Below are positions 15,601 through 39,100 of a stretch of 64,000 bases of DNA, one piece after another. Origin of the DNA: Bugula neritina (Eukaryota; Bryozoa; Gymnolaemata; Cheilostomatida; Bugulidae); assembly GCA_964035545.1 (NCBI GenBank), contig OZ037768.1:19633700-19697699 (forward strand). Direction: 5' to 3'. Each line of letters begins with the position of its first letter. The stretch's first letter is position 1. Under the pieces are notes generated by a model that was not told the origin of the DNA, ran no database searches, and worked only from the letters and a program-made list of their open reading frames with translations. The translations under genes and the position numbers were made by a program.

Positions 15601-18600
15601 ACTATTAAAAAGATGCAGTCATATGTATCTGTGCAGATATGTTGTAGTGTTGCTTTACTATTCCATTACATTTATTATATAATGAATATGCATTGTTTTA
15701 TAGTTCACCGTTTAAGTTCCACGAGTACTCCAACTCTACAGCTAGTAAACGAGCGAATCGAACTCGGTTTACTGACTACCAGATAAAGACTTTACAGGAC
15801 TACTTTGAGCAAAATGCATACCCTAAAGATGAAGAATTGGAACAGCTGTCAAGAGCCCTGCAACTTCCCAACAGAGTTATTGTTGTCTGGTTCCAGAATG
15901 CCAGACAGAAAGCTAGAAAGGTGATTAATTCCAAATATCTATTTCCTATTGGTGTTTTGACCTATTAGTAAAAGAGTTGTTATTTTTAAATGAGTGAATT
16001 CATCCCTCAGACAAATTCAAGATAAATTTTATTGTTTATTTATTTCTTGTGAACTTTTACATGAACACTGGAACTTATGTGATATAAAAGATTCACAGGA
16101 AACTGTTAATGATGTGAGATAAACACAAGAATCATATTCTGCTCTCAGGTGTATGAGAACTCGCCCTCGACAGCATCCACTGAAGTAACAGCAGTGAGTC
16201 AAACAGCCAAAAGCACATACCCATGCAAAAAGTGCGGCGTAGTGTTTAATGGCTACTATGAGCTCGTGAAGCACCAGAAGAGAGTTTGCATGAAGAATAA
16301 TGTAGTTCCGTTGCCCTTTGGCAACCAGGTGAGGAAAAATGTCATAATGATATGCGTGTATAGCATAAGATAACACATGTTGGGCGTGTGCCTTCGTAGC
16401 CTCTATTAGTTAACCACAAGTGAAACCGAAAGCTAAGCAAATGTTTTGGTCTTCTCCTTATTCATTATTATCAAAATAAATGTGTGTTTAATAGTTGCAG
16501 GCTGTCAGAATATGTTCATGATGAAGCAGCTAAAAAGCCACATAAAATTCCTACATAGCAATGTATCTTCCTTACTTTGACCTATTTATAAGTTTTGTTA
16601 AATCTAAAAAACACCCCAAGTTGCACACTGTCATCAAATTGAAATATGAAAGTCAAAGGAAATAAACACCAAACTTACGTTCACTACAGGCCGTCTTTTT
16701 GTGTGGTTGTCCTATCTTATACATATTTATTAGCTCATCGTGGTAACAAAACATATTTTTACCAGCATTAGTTGTTTTTTGTGGTTGTTAAAAGAGACTT
16801 CCATCTACTATGGCATTGTAATCAATTTCACAAAATGCATGTGAAATGTTTTTTTAATTTTATCGGTTTTAAATAATTTCATTAAGGCAGTTTTTTAAAT
16901 ATAGCAGGTAATAAAGTAGGCGGAAAATGCAAAACTATTTCTTTGATAGAGATGTTGCTAAAATTTTAAGTACATTTCACTTAACTTTGTAATTTATGTA
17001 TTTTTAGGACACTTCCCCTCACTCTGCATCTATTAATAGAGAGAAATCCACGAGCCAGAGTGAGGCGTGTGACACTATCTCGGATATTACCAGTAGACAG
17101 ACTAATGCCACTACTTCTCCAACACCGGGTCAGTATTACCCTCGCACACCTCACAGAGGCCCGCATTCCATAGACAGTAGTTTTTCTGATACTCCGTCTA
17201 ATCAATCTGACCAATTACCTTTACTATTGCTACACTACATTCTTAAACACAACTCTTCCTCCCCAAATGCCAAGATCTCTTCTAAAACTCTAGCTATGTT
17301 CAAGGAAAACATTCCTACTGATATGTTAGATATTGAAACCTATCAGCCACATTCCAGTTCAGGTTCAGTAATTGACTCGGATGCAACTGGTGACGTTTTC
17401 GGAGATGAATGTGTATCTACCGGAGATGAAACCGCTTGTAAAAAGACATTTTTGTCTGAGTGTTTTAGCTTATCGGACCAAATAAGAAGCAATGAATTAG
17501 TACGAGATTGGATAGAATGTTATCACAGCTCCGATACAAACAACAACTACGACGGTAGTGACTGGTGTTTTCATTGGTGTGCCGTGTTTTCTTGTAATCA
17601 TTTTCAGTTGTTTCGTTGGTGTTGTAAGCATGGTTTTCATCTAGAGCTTGAATGACTAAGTTTTTGGTATTGTTGTGAACCTGTTTAAGCATTTGCGTGG
17701 CTTTGTTTATTCACTCCAAGTCTTGCAGCGTTTGGTGTGCCGAGCTCTCACTTTATATTGTAGATGTGTTGTTGCACTTGCTTTTGTTAACACAAGTAGT
17801 TGTTTGCACCAACTGTTATTTTACATTTTGATTTCAGTGAAATACAGAACTTTTTTTCTCTTGAGTTGCTACCACTACACAATTCCAGTGTTTTTTTTTC
17901 ATCACAATTTACATACAAATGAAAATCATTTCAGGTAGAATACCCATGCTTGTTATCTCATAAATATAAAAACAATAAATTTACTTTTTTCTCCATCTAT
18001 AGGTTTGTTTTCCCAAATGAGTTCCAACTCATTAGCTTCTAAGACTGTCTCAGAAAGTATGGCCGCAACAGCAGCAGCTATGGATATGGCCAACTTGATG
18101 TCCTCTTACAACAGCGCTGCTAGTATGAGTCCTTTATTTCCTCCACTGCTGCCAATGCCTGGTTTACTTGGCAATGGTCAGCCTATGCCTCATGTTCAGA
18201 ACTTGATGAAAGATTTTTATGAACAATCTCTCAAAAAGTATATGGGTATGTAAGCTTTCCTGCAATTACACGCCAACCTTTTTTAGTTTTTTATTTTGTC
18301 ATATTCTTAGTATCTTGTCTGGTCCATATTTTTAATTTTTTTTGTTTTGTAGAAGAGAGCCAAAAACTGAGTGTCGCTCAGCCACCACAAAAGAATGACT
18401 CTGCTGCCTCAACCACTGGCAGCATTGGGTCAACATCTCGGAAAAGGTCGATAACAGTTGACAGCAACGCTGCTCCTACTGTCACTCCTACTCTCACTTC
18501 TCCAACACAGCAGGTAATGCACTCTACAAGTCAGAAATTTCAAGCCAAACTCTCAGCTACTTCTAGTATAGGTGAAGAAGATGCGAGTGCCTGTGACTCA

Positions 18601-21600
18601 GACACTGCAGACGACCATGAGTCAGTGATGGGTGACTCAAAAGATAAATCTTGTGGTAGCAGTCAAGGGAGTAACGGCAGAACCATTCAGAACAAGCGAT
18701 ACCGGACCAACCTCACCAATATGCAGATACACATCATGAAGTACATTTTCAAGGAGTACAAGACGCCAACTATGGCAGAATGTGATATTCTCGGCAACTT
18801 CATAGGACTGCAGAAGCGCGTCATTCAAGTTTGGTTTCAGAACGCCAGAGCTAAGGAAAAAAAGAGCAAGCTGATAAGCAACTGCAGCAGCGAGGAGCCA
18901 TTGGTGACGGAATGTGCTCGGTGTGGAGTTGTCTATTCTGCCCAATGCTCCATACAAGAGCACATTTTCTCCCAGCAACATATAAACGAGATACGGAATA
19001 CATTCTCAGGAAAGCTGACAGACTGCGACAAGGACGCATTGAGAAGGCAAGCTGAGGTGAGAAGTTGTGCCCCCAACGCTGCTTGCTTGACCTACATTCT
19101 CGCTGCTGCCTGTGCAATGACTCATAGGCTATGGCTGTCATTAGCTGCTAAACTCTGATGATTGGCTTGCATCACTTGCACTGCTTTTTATTACACCTGG
19201 CTACCGCAAAGAAATAGCACAATGTAGTTTATATAGTTGATTATTTTACTCTCTGCTATTGAAAGTTTGAGACTAGTTTTATATATTCCAAATAATTCAA
19301 ATGAAAATAATCAATTATAGAAATCTATTCTTTTAGTGATTTCAGGTCACATTGCAATATTACCTGTAGTTTGCTTTTTAGCTTATATCTTGCAGCTTAT
19401 TTGCTTTCCCTGTTTATTTATGCTCTACTAATGCGCAATTTTATTTTATATATCACTCTTAAATATATTTTGATTCTGCTTCATTAGATTTTATTGCTGA
19501 TTCATTTTTCTGGTTGTTGAAACCAAAAAGTGCATTTTAGTGTTTCTAACATTTTTAAATACAGAATTACAGAAATTGTGGTAACTTTTTAATGTAAATG
19601 ATTATTTTAGTAAAAAGTATTGAAGTTTCGTTTTATTACATTAATGACACTTTAACTATGTTTATATTTAGACACATAGAGTGCCTCATACCTCCAGAAG
19701 AGTTTCCAGCTCTTTTTCCAAGAAGTCAGAGAATATCCCCAAATTGGGGCTCTTTCCTAACGACTCTACCACTCCCACCGCTATTGGTTAGTATCTTTCT
19801 GAAGTGCAATATTCTAGTTTGTAAACTATTATTATTAATTTCTATAAGATTTTCTCTTTAATATTTTAAGACAATACCTGGTATATAACTACACTTTTAT
19901 CAAGCGTTCTTTAAGTTGTTCATGCATGCATATGCAGCTGGCAATTGTTGACTGCAGAAACCATAACTTCAACAGCTTATCCATTTCTTTATTTCTTAAA
20001 TTGTTTCCATGTCTGTAGATTTAGTTTGCTGATAGAATAAAAAACTTTTTTTAAAACTTCCATAATTGCAAACAACTTGGGAAATTGTCCCAAAGAGCCT
20101 CAATAACATATAGAGACCAGTTGGTGTGTTTTGATTCATTCAACCAAGTTGAGTTGCTAAATGAAACTGACATAACACATGCCTATATTTCATATCATTT
20201 CTTATTGCAGGTAAAGCAAACGATTACCACAATCAGGTCTCCAGAAACCTGCTGTCATCTTTCAACCCTATGAGTGGCATGCTAGGACTACCAGGTGCAG
20301 CAGATATGATGTCACTCATGTGTCCCAGTATGTTGCAACAGATGCCATCTTTCCTTCCCTCATTGCTGCCTGGTTAGTATGACATAGTGCTGTCTTTCTT
20401 GTTGCCTTCAAATCACGATAAATATGCACTACAACTCTTGCTATCTATCCTGCTATTCAATATATACTTAAATATTTTTTTCTAATAGCGGTAACGACTC
20501 AATTTCTGAATACTAAATTCCTTTCCTCAAGGTTTGTAGTGTAACACATGACAACCTACAAAATATTCTAAATTCTCTATACAATTACTCTTCATTATTA
20601 TGTAGGAGGAGCAGATCAGTCATTAGGATTATCTTCTCTCTACAATATGGAGTTTGGCACTCCCCTCAGTGTGTTACAGATACCCCAGGCGTCAATTCAA
20701 TCTATCAGCAGTAAACTAGCTGACACTGACTGCACTGTAGCTGACTATTCCCAAGACTGCTCTACTCTGGAGGATTTGTACAAGTGCATTCCAAGCGAAG
20801 ACATTTGTATCGTCAAACCTACATACGAAGATGTGGGGTGAGAAATATGTCTCTATTGTCTATATGCAGTGACTAGTTGTAGCACGCATATCTTCACTGT
20901 ATCTCGGTTTGTGATGCGATGAGTCATATTACGCTATAAAAGCCAGTAACTGCGGTATAGAGTGTCATTGTATAAGCAATTTATTTATATAAGCAAAATC
21001 GTTAGCCAATTGACGTTTGCTGTAAATCATTTGAACTCCTATTTTGGTAATATTTATTGAATTAAATTACTAAATACTTGACATACTGACTTCTAAAGCC
21101 ACTTTGAAGTCATTGCTTAGAGGCCCATTACACTGTTTTTCAATGACAAAACCAATTTGCAGTAGAATTTAGAATAATTAATTACTTAAATAGCTTACAT
21201 GTTATATCACAGTTTCTGGGTATCAATTTATGTCTCCCCAGCTGATCCAATAGATAAGGTCTGCAAAGGCTTCGAAGCCAAAAAGTATAGAAATGCATTA
21301 AATGCATTAAATCTGTGGCATGAAAAGCCTGCTAAGTCACCAGTTAGGAAACTTTGTCTGTGTTTGGATAAGTCAAATCAAGTGGCTGTCGTAAAACAAT
21401 AAAGTTGAGCTGATACTTTGAGTCAAGTTTAATCGACTTACAAAAATTGGTTTTATTGACGTCTGATCTTTCAATAAAATTGGAACTTTGGGATTCTGGT
21501 AGAGTTCTTTTAAGACAAAAAGAGTGAAAATTGCTATTTTGCTGAATCTTTTGTAAAGCAGCTGTTTTTATTGAAAATAGCTAATGATGACAGGTAGTGG

Positions 21601-22148
21601 AAAATCTACATTTTTCAGGCCATCATTTTTAAATCACTGATTAGTTGTACAGAAACTAAACTGAATGACTCAAATGATCAGTCAAAGCTATTTGCTTGTC
21701 AAACTACTGCCTTTCTAGTATTCACTCAGCACTCAGATATTCAATCATCTGAGGTTTCATTGATGATGCTTGCTCATTAGCAAATCTTTACAACATTAAA
21801 AAAACAAATTAAAATAAGTCCTTATAAGAAATTTATATATCATTTTAAATCAGCGTGGTTTTCTGTTACAGATACGCTTGCAGAAAATGCCAGTTTGTGT
21901 TCCCTCGAAAAGAATCCTGTGAGAGTCACCAGTCTGCCTGCTGTTACGTTGGTAAGCGACGCAGCTCCGACACAACTCTGAAGATAGAACAACTCCAATA
22001 CTCCTGCATCTTGTGCAAAGAAACTCTTTCCACAATACAGGAATTCAAAGCTCACTGTTTGACAGAAGCCCACAGATATAGAAGAACAAAGCTTAATAAC
22101 AACAACAATGACAGCAGCTCATCAGCTAAGAGATTGAGAATTGTATAA
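693..22148 (+). CDS. zfh2: Zinc-finger homeobox transcription factor, zfh2/ZFHX3-ZFHX4 family (5' end missing)
   Basis: Nuclear DNA-binding regulator; relatives control neural and appendage differentiation. Exons by phase: 693-978, 1072-1158, 1547-1704, 2301-2490, 3686-3786, 5970-6146, 7626-7706, 7846-7880, 8152-8456, 9703-9801, 10368-10542, 11334-11521, 12001-12275, 12357-12530, 13210-13446, 14507-14742, 15704-15920, 16149-16328, 17008-17554, 18003-18245, 18353-19056, 19672-19786, 20211-20372, 20606-20837, 21872-22148. They total 5,481 nt, exactly 1,827 codons with the stop. Order of domains: two C2H2 fingers (exon 1), a finger split over exons 2-3, single fingers in exons 3, 4, 6, 9 (C2HC) and 11, homeodomain A (exons 14-15), homeodomain B (17), a C2HC finger (18), homeodomain C plus finger (21), and two terminal fingers (25). 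Three homeodomains match insect zfh2; vertebrate ZFHX3/4 have four. The start at 693 is only the first ATG: the frame stays open back to a possible acceptor at 648, so the N terminus probably lies upstream. Confidence 0.9.
8937..9058. repeat. 22-bp minisatellite, about five units
   Basis: Intronic direct repeats of a unit like tgcctctgtatattttactc (22 bp) with small substitutions, in the intron after the 8152-8456 exon of the zfh2-like gene. Confidence 0.75.
12357..13257 (+). other. Homeodomain A of the zfh2-like protein (two exons)
   Basis: Exon 12357-12530 starts [19 protein letters not shown] a few codons in and ends at the recognition helix [10 protein letters not shown]. Exon 13210-13446 continues with [12 protein letters not shown], a conserved ZFHX tail. 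The intron falls just after the WFRN helix, phase 0. This is the homeodomain with the atypical WFRN (not WFQN) helix, equivalent to the second homeodomain of vertebrate ZFHX3/4. Confidence 0.92.
13495..13880 (+). mobile_element. Decayed non-LTR retrotransposon (LINE-like) 3' fragment
   Basis: Intronic block with purine-rich composition unlike its AT-rich surroundings. One frame around 13690-13811 reads [18 protein letters not shown], then a stop, then [17 protein letters not shown] and another stop. This resembles the 'GRPxxxWxxxVxxDMxxxgLxxxDaxDRxxWR' tail that follows the reverse transcriptase domain in many animal LINE open reading frames. No catalytic domain remains. The family is an inference; what is seen is the composition shift and the tail-like motif. 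Confidence 0.45.
15704..15920 (+). other. Homeodomain B of the zfh2-like protein
   Basis: A single exon encodes [20 protein letters not shown] through the recognition helix [15 protein letters not shown]. It corresponds to the third homeodomain of vertebrate ZFHX3/4. The upstream junction needs two bases from the previous exon, which fixes its donor at 14742 (CAG|GTTGGA) rather than the later gtaggt at 14813. Confidence 0.93.
18353..19056 (+). other. Homeodomain C plus C2H2 finger of the zfh2-like protein
   Basis: The largest exon (704 nt). After a Ser/Thr-rich and acidic linker it encodes [20 protein letters not shown] and the helix [15 protein letters not shown], the last ZFHX homeodomain. 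A C2H2 finger follows (C-x2-C-x12-H-x5-H, starting [13 protein letters not shown]). The exon ends at AG|GTGAGA in phase 0. Confidence 0.93.
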
Positions 22149-24121
22149 AAACATAATATGATATTTTATAAATCTGTATGCAGTATATTATACACACTGG
22201 TGCCTTTAATTTCAATATATATGTTACTATTAGTAGACACAAAGAGGGAAGTGGGTTAAATTGTCTTAATAATCAATTTCATAGAATATTTTTGTTAGTT
22301 TGTTTAAGATTATTTGCATTAATAACAAACCGACACATTAGCACCTGATTTATTATAAAACCAGAATTATTGGAAGTTGTCATCCCATAGCAATTTAATT
22401 TAAGTCGACTAATTTATAGTAACCAATACTTAGAGGAGACAATTCCCGGATATGTTTCAATCACCATTTTTCAAAATAGGTTATTTCTGTAGCCATTAGT
22501 TATTACTGTGTTTAGGAAAGTATATAAAATATGTGTTGAAATGATGTAATAGATATTATATTTTTGTATTTGTTAATAATTCTAACCCTGGCACAATCAT
22601 AAAAATAGTGTAGCTGTAGATTTATGGTTTATAGAAATTTGTATTAGCAGCATATGTGATGTGACCCATAACTCCCGAATAATATATATGTAACCTAAAT
22701 TTTCTACTTCCTAGTATGTCGATTCTTATGTTTTACTTTTTTGAAGTTGTCTTCTCAATCTAAGCTCGAAACGATTATGTAACAGTAACAAATCAATGTC
22801 TAGTTGTAGAAAAATTTGTGTCTTTATATTATTTCAGTTGTTATACAGCCTGTCAGTATTCTAACTGGCCTCTAAATTTCTTCTAGATTCCTCTATATAT
22901 TGCAGCACATTATTTTGTATTTTTTTGTCATTGAATGACTTTATAATTTTTTTACTAATACACATAACAAATGGCCGGTTTTTTAGGCTTGGTTCACATT
23001 TGCTTTACTTCTGGTAAAATCTATAGCTCCCAACTAAGCAACTGTTAGAGTTTATATAAATCAGATGGAAGAGTTTGAGTAACTTATAGCCTATTGACGT
23101 AGTAAAGCAAATGTAAACTATGCCTGGGTAGACTGGCCACTACTTTCTCTACTAGTCTTCCTTGTCATAACAAACAATGGGCTCATTAATTATTTTTGTA
23201 GCAGCATTGTATACTTGTATATATAATTGTAATGCATAGCATTTATACTAAAATAGGATACATTTGATATTACTACTAATAAACTCTTACTGCTTGTTAT
23301 TATGAATATTCTTATTTCCACTACTGTTACTTTGACCTTCCATTAGCCTCCATGGGCCTTTAGGTCTGTTACAACCACTGAACTAAAACTATAGTTCAAT
23401 GGTCACGCCCTTCTACTAGTCTCCATAGACTAACCAATGGCTAATATTCAGCTTATTGTTGACCTGTTCGGCAACTATTATACAATGTGTAAATACAACT
23501 GTTATGGGTGAGAATATGGTGCTTCACTGTCCACTTACAATGGTTTTTGCACCAAAGATTTATTGCCTCTTGAGATAAGAGAGTAGCATTATAACTTGCT
23601 GATAAGCTATAGTTACCAGGGTGGGTAGTTTACACACACAGCCGCTGAAAAATAACTCCTTTATTCCTAGTAGTTGATGTTTCTAAGCACACAACTGTCT
23701 ACAACAGTAAGTCATACTATGTGTGATAGATAGCCTTAATAGTAGTGCGTGGCCCTTTACGGACAATCTCTTTGGTGCAGTGCCAATTAAAAGCTGGTCA
23801 AGCTCTGATTTGTTACTTCGTATTGCTTCAAGTTTTGATTGGCTAAAAACAGCAATCGCATTTCTTGACTACGAGGTCTTGGAAAAATATTACTCTGAAG
23901 GTGTATCTGCGTGACATTGAATGCTTTTCCAATCGGCATATTAAAAGCCTAGATTGCTAGAGGCATGCTTGATGAAACATTGTAAGGCACGATAGCTGTA
24001 CGACATGCTAGCTTACTGAGTGGCACTCTTGAGCAAGTTGTTGTGTAGATTCCTGAGCTGACAAGCTACAACCTTAGTCTACCCTTCACCCTCTAGATGT
24101 TAGGATACTATAAGGAATAAT
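22149..24121. other. zfh2-like 3' UTR and intergenic gap
   Basis: AT-rich with no supported coding region. A poly(A) signal AATAAA at 23278-23283, about 1.1 kb past the stop, is a plausible transcript end. The remainder leads to the Galpha start and presumably contains its promoter and 5' UTR; I see no clear core promoter element. Confidence 0.5.
23278..23283 (+). terminator. Poly(A) signal AATAAA, zfh2-like gene
   Basis: Canonical hexamer about 1.13 kb downstream of the stop codon at 22148 and upstream of the next same-strand gene. In AT-rich DNA such hexamers also arise by chance. Confidence 0.4.
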
Positions 24122-35461
<11,340 letters not shown>

Positions 35462-36101
35462 GTCCAGAAAATCACCAATTGTACCAATCTAGTCAATTGA
35501 ATATTTATATTATTAGTGTAAATTAAATAAATAATATTTATCCATGATTGTACCATGTTATAATAATGTGATAGACTTGTACAAACTTCAAGTCTAAAAA
35601 TTCATAATATTATTATAATAATGTAAAGAATTTAATATTCTCTCAAATATTATGTGTATGAAGTTTGTGTAATAATAAAGTCTGTATTATCAGCTAAGTC
35701 CTAAGAGATTAGAAATAAAAACTGTTATTCTTTTATGCGACGACTCATGCATTCTGGACAATGGTTATATGACTCACATAAAATGACAAGAATGAATGAG
35801 ATTGTCAGCTCTGAGTGAGATTGGCAGCACTGGGTAAGAATGGCAGCACTGAACAAGGCCAGTGGCAGACTACCCGATGAAGCACACTAATGGTGCGCAA
35901 TATGCCGATAGTTATTTGTGTTCTGACATCAATTTGATTTTTCTATTAAAGTTACGTTCTGCTGATGAGAATAGGTTGAGACTCAGTGATGACTGAATGA
36001 CTTGAAATGAAACCAGACTCACGAGTCATAGCTGCCATGTTTTGCTACTTTTAAAGCTGTCATTTTCAGTGTGTGAATTTGACAAGCACTGTCAGGTGGC
36101 T
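35462..36101. other. Convergent intergenic region between Galpha and CIB
   Basis: Holds the two 3' UTRs of converging genes. There is a short internal repetition near 35794-35855 (gagattgtcagctctgagtg / gagattggcagcactgggta). No other gene is evident. I found no clear AATAAA for the minus-strand gene. Confidence 0.5.
35674..35679 (+). terminator. Poly(A) signal AATAAA, Galpha gene
   Basis: Hexamer 213 bp past the Galpha stop, in a short AT-rich 3' UTR. An earlier AATAAA near 35526 is an alternative. Confidence 0.5.
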
Positions 36102-39100
36102 CTAAGCTCTAAAGTTGAAGGATCTGAAATAATAAAACTTGCCTTTAATTTCTAAAAAACACATATTTGTACAGAGTTGAATGTAATTGCCATGATTTTG
36201 TCAATTATAAATTAAAAGCCTATACAATTTTTTGGCAACAATAATTGTTGATTAGCTCATTTAGCTGTAGTCGTGAAGAAATCTTAATAGCACAAGTTTT
36301 TTATTTTCTTAATAAATTTTGGTTTGGGGCGTGGGTTGAAATTCTTGTGAGAACATTATACTTTGTTTGCTATATTTTTCATTTAGACCACAGGCGTTTC
36401 TCAATTTCTACCTTAGACGGTTGCTGTTATTGCAACTACCGATATTACTCAATTGTTTCCAACTGTTTAAATGCATGAATTAGGTTTGAAAGGCAGGTAT
36501 ATAATAGCAATAGAATATCCCACTGTCGTGACAACACTGTCTGCATCTAAATACAATATAGGATCACACAAAGCACACTCACCCAAGGAAATCAGGGCAC
36601 TTGGACAGCATCAACTCAAACTCTACTTCACTCAACTTTTTATCTTCATCCAAATCCGATTCTTCTATAATATTAGTTAATAGATACACAAATGAGGCAA
36701 AGTGTATGCTATACAGTATTACACTATAGAGTATGTAGTGCTATAATATAACTGTTTGTACTAATTATCCCTATATTCGCATTGTAAATTTTATAAGCAC
36801 TATTTTAGAGGGCGTTGATCTATAATAACCAACCTGGCAGCTAAATATGTGATAAATATTCAAATAGCAGTGAAATTAGATTTTAAACTTTTAAACTGTT
36901 ATTTCTGTTTATAGACTAGATATTCTAGATTATTTTGCCAATTGAAAATTGCAGATTATAGATTATTCCACTGAACCAGCTAAATTAACCCCACAATAAC
37001 TATTTACCAGTTCGCACATGACAACAACTTCATTGCCATAAACACTGTCAGTCGCTAGATATCACTTGCCTATGATCTTTGCTGTAATATAATCCAGTTC
37101 CTCTCTGTCCAGCTCGTAGTTGGTTATGTAATTCAGAGCAGTATCCATATCCGAAGAGTTCAAATACCCATCACCATCAGAATCTAATGTATGAAGTTGC
37201 ACAGCAATTACATTGATTTAACTTTAAAAATCTAGCATATGAAGATCAATGAATGTTTTCATGTTTTTTGACCCAAGACTTATAGGGCAAATAAGAAGAG
37301 ATTAAGTTGGCATAAGTTGAAACACATTCAAGACAACTTCAATGCATGTGTGTATATAGTGTGTATTACTGTATATAGTGTGTATTACTATATAGTGTGT
37401 ATTACTATACAGTGTGTATTACTATATATAGTGTGTATTACTATGTAGTGTGTGCTACTGTATATAGTGTGTATTACTGTGTACAGTGTGTATTACTGTA
37501 TAGTGTGTATTACTATAATATATAGTGTGTATTACTGTATAGTGTGTATTACTATGTAGTGTGTATTACTATATATAGTGTGTATTACTATGCATGTAGT
37601 GTGTATTACTATGTATTGTGTATTACTATATAGTGTGTATTACTATATAGTGTGTGCTACTATATAGTGTGCAATACTATGTAGTGTGTATTACTGTATA
37701 TAGTGTGTATTACTATGTAGTGTGTATTACTATGTAGTGTGTATTACTATGTAGTGTGTATTACTATGTAGTGTGTATTACTATATACTATATAGTGTGT
37801 ATTACTATGTAGTGTGTATTACTATGTAGTGTGTATTACTATGTAGTGTGTATTACTATGTAGTGTGTATTACTATGTAGTGTGTATTACTATATACTAT
37901 ATAGTGTGTATTACTATGTAGTGTGTATTACTATGTACTGTGTATTACTATATAGTGTGTATTACTATGTAGTGTGTATTACTGTATATAGTGTGTATTA
38001 CTATGTAGTGTGTATTACTGTGTACAGTGTGTATTACTGTATAGTGTGTATTACTATGTAGTGTGTATTACTATGTAGTGTGTATTACTATGTAGTGTGT
38101 ATTACTATATACTATATAGTGTGTATTACTATGTAGTGTGTATTACTATGTAGTGTGTATTACTATGTAGTGTGTATTACTATGTAGTGTGTATTACTAT
38201 GTACTGTGTATTACTATATAGTGTGTATTACTATGTAGTGTGTATTACTGTATATAGTGTGTATTACTATGTAGTGTGTATTACTGTGTACAGTGTGTAT
38301 TACTGTATAGTGTGTATTACTATGTAGTGTGTATTACTATGTAGTGTGTATTACTATATAGTGTGTATTACTGTATAGTGTGTATTACTATGTAGTGTGT
38401 ATTACTATGTAGTGTGTATTACTATGTAGTGTGTATTACTGTATAGTGTGTATTACTATGTAGTGTGTGCTACTATATAGTGTGCAATACTATGTAGTGT
38501 GTATTACTGTGTACAGTGTGTATTACTGTATAGTGTGTATTACTATAATATATAGTGTGTATTACTGTATATAGTGTGTATTACTATGTAGTGTGTATTA
38601 CTATATAATGTGTATTACTATACAGTGTGTGTTCATTCACCCAAAGTGAAGTGAAGACTTCCAGTTGCCTACCGTGTATCTTGAAGCAATAGTATGACTT
38701 GAGCTCCCGGGGGGACAACTCACACATTACTGATAACATGTTGATGAAGTCATTGAAGCACATATTCCCACTGGCATCTTCTGTGAAGACCTTCAGAATT
38801 TGATCTTGAAAAGGATTCTCCTACCAAACAAACAAAATGTTGAAACAAACTGATGATTACAAACATAGGAAGGAGTTGAGGAGATTTGGTTACTTACAAT
38901 TTAGCTTTGGGTGCTGATAATAGGTTAATATGGGCTGGTGGGCTCCTGAACCTATCCATCAATACAGCAGTATATGAGATTTAAAGCTAGGTTTATACAT
39001 GGTAAGTTTTGCAAGTGTATAAATTATGCAGTCCAGTCTGCGTTACAAACTGCTTGTTAAGTTTTTAAGTTTAAAAGACAAATATATTACATCATACGAT

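Noticed and set aside
18637-19141. Two minus-strand open frames
   Set aside because: They are antisense to the homeodomain C exon, whose plus-strand frame is clearly conserved.
23723-23914. 63-codon frame upstream of Galpha
   Set aside because: No splice context, homology or poly(A) support; it is probably chance or 5' flanking sequence.
36244-36291. Alternative last exon for the CIB gene encoding FLHDYS
   Set aside because: Its acceptor has a weak pyrimidine tract and the peptide does not fit the family ending. The exon at 36123-36102 gives SFNFRA after a strong acceptor.
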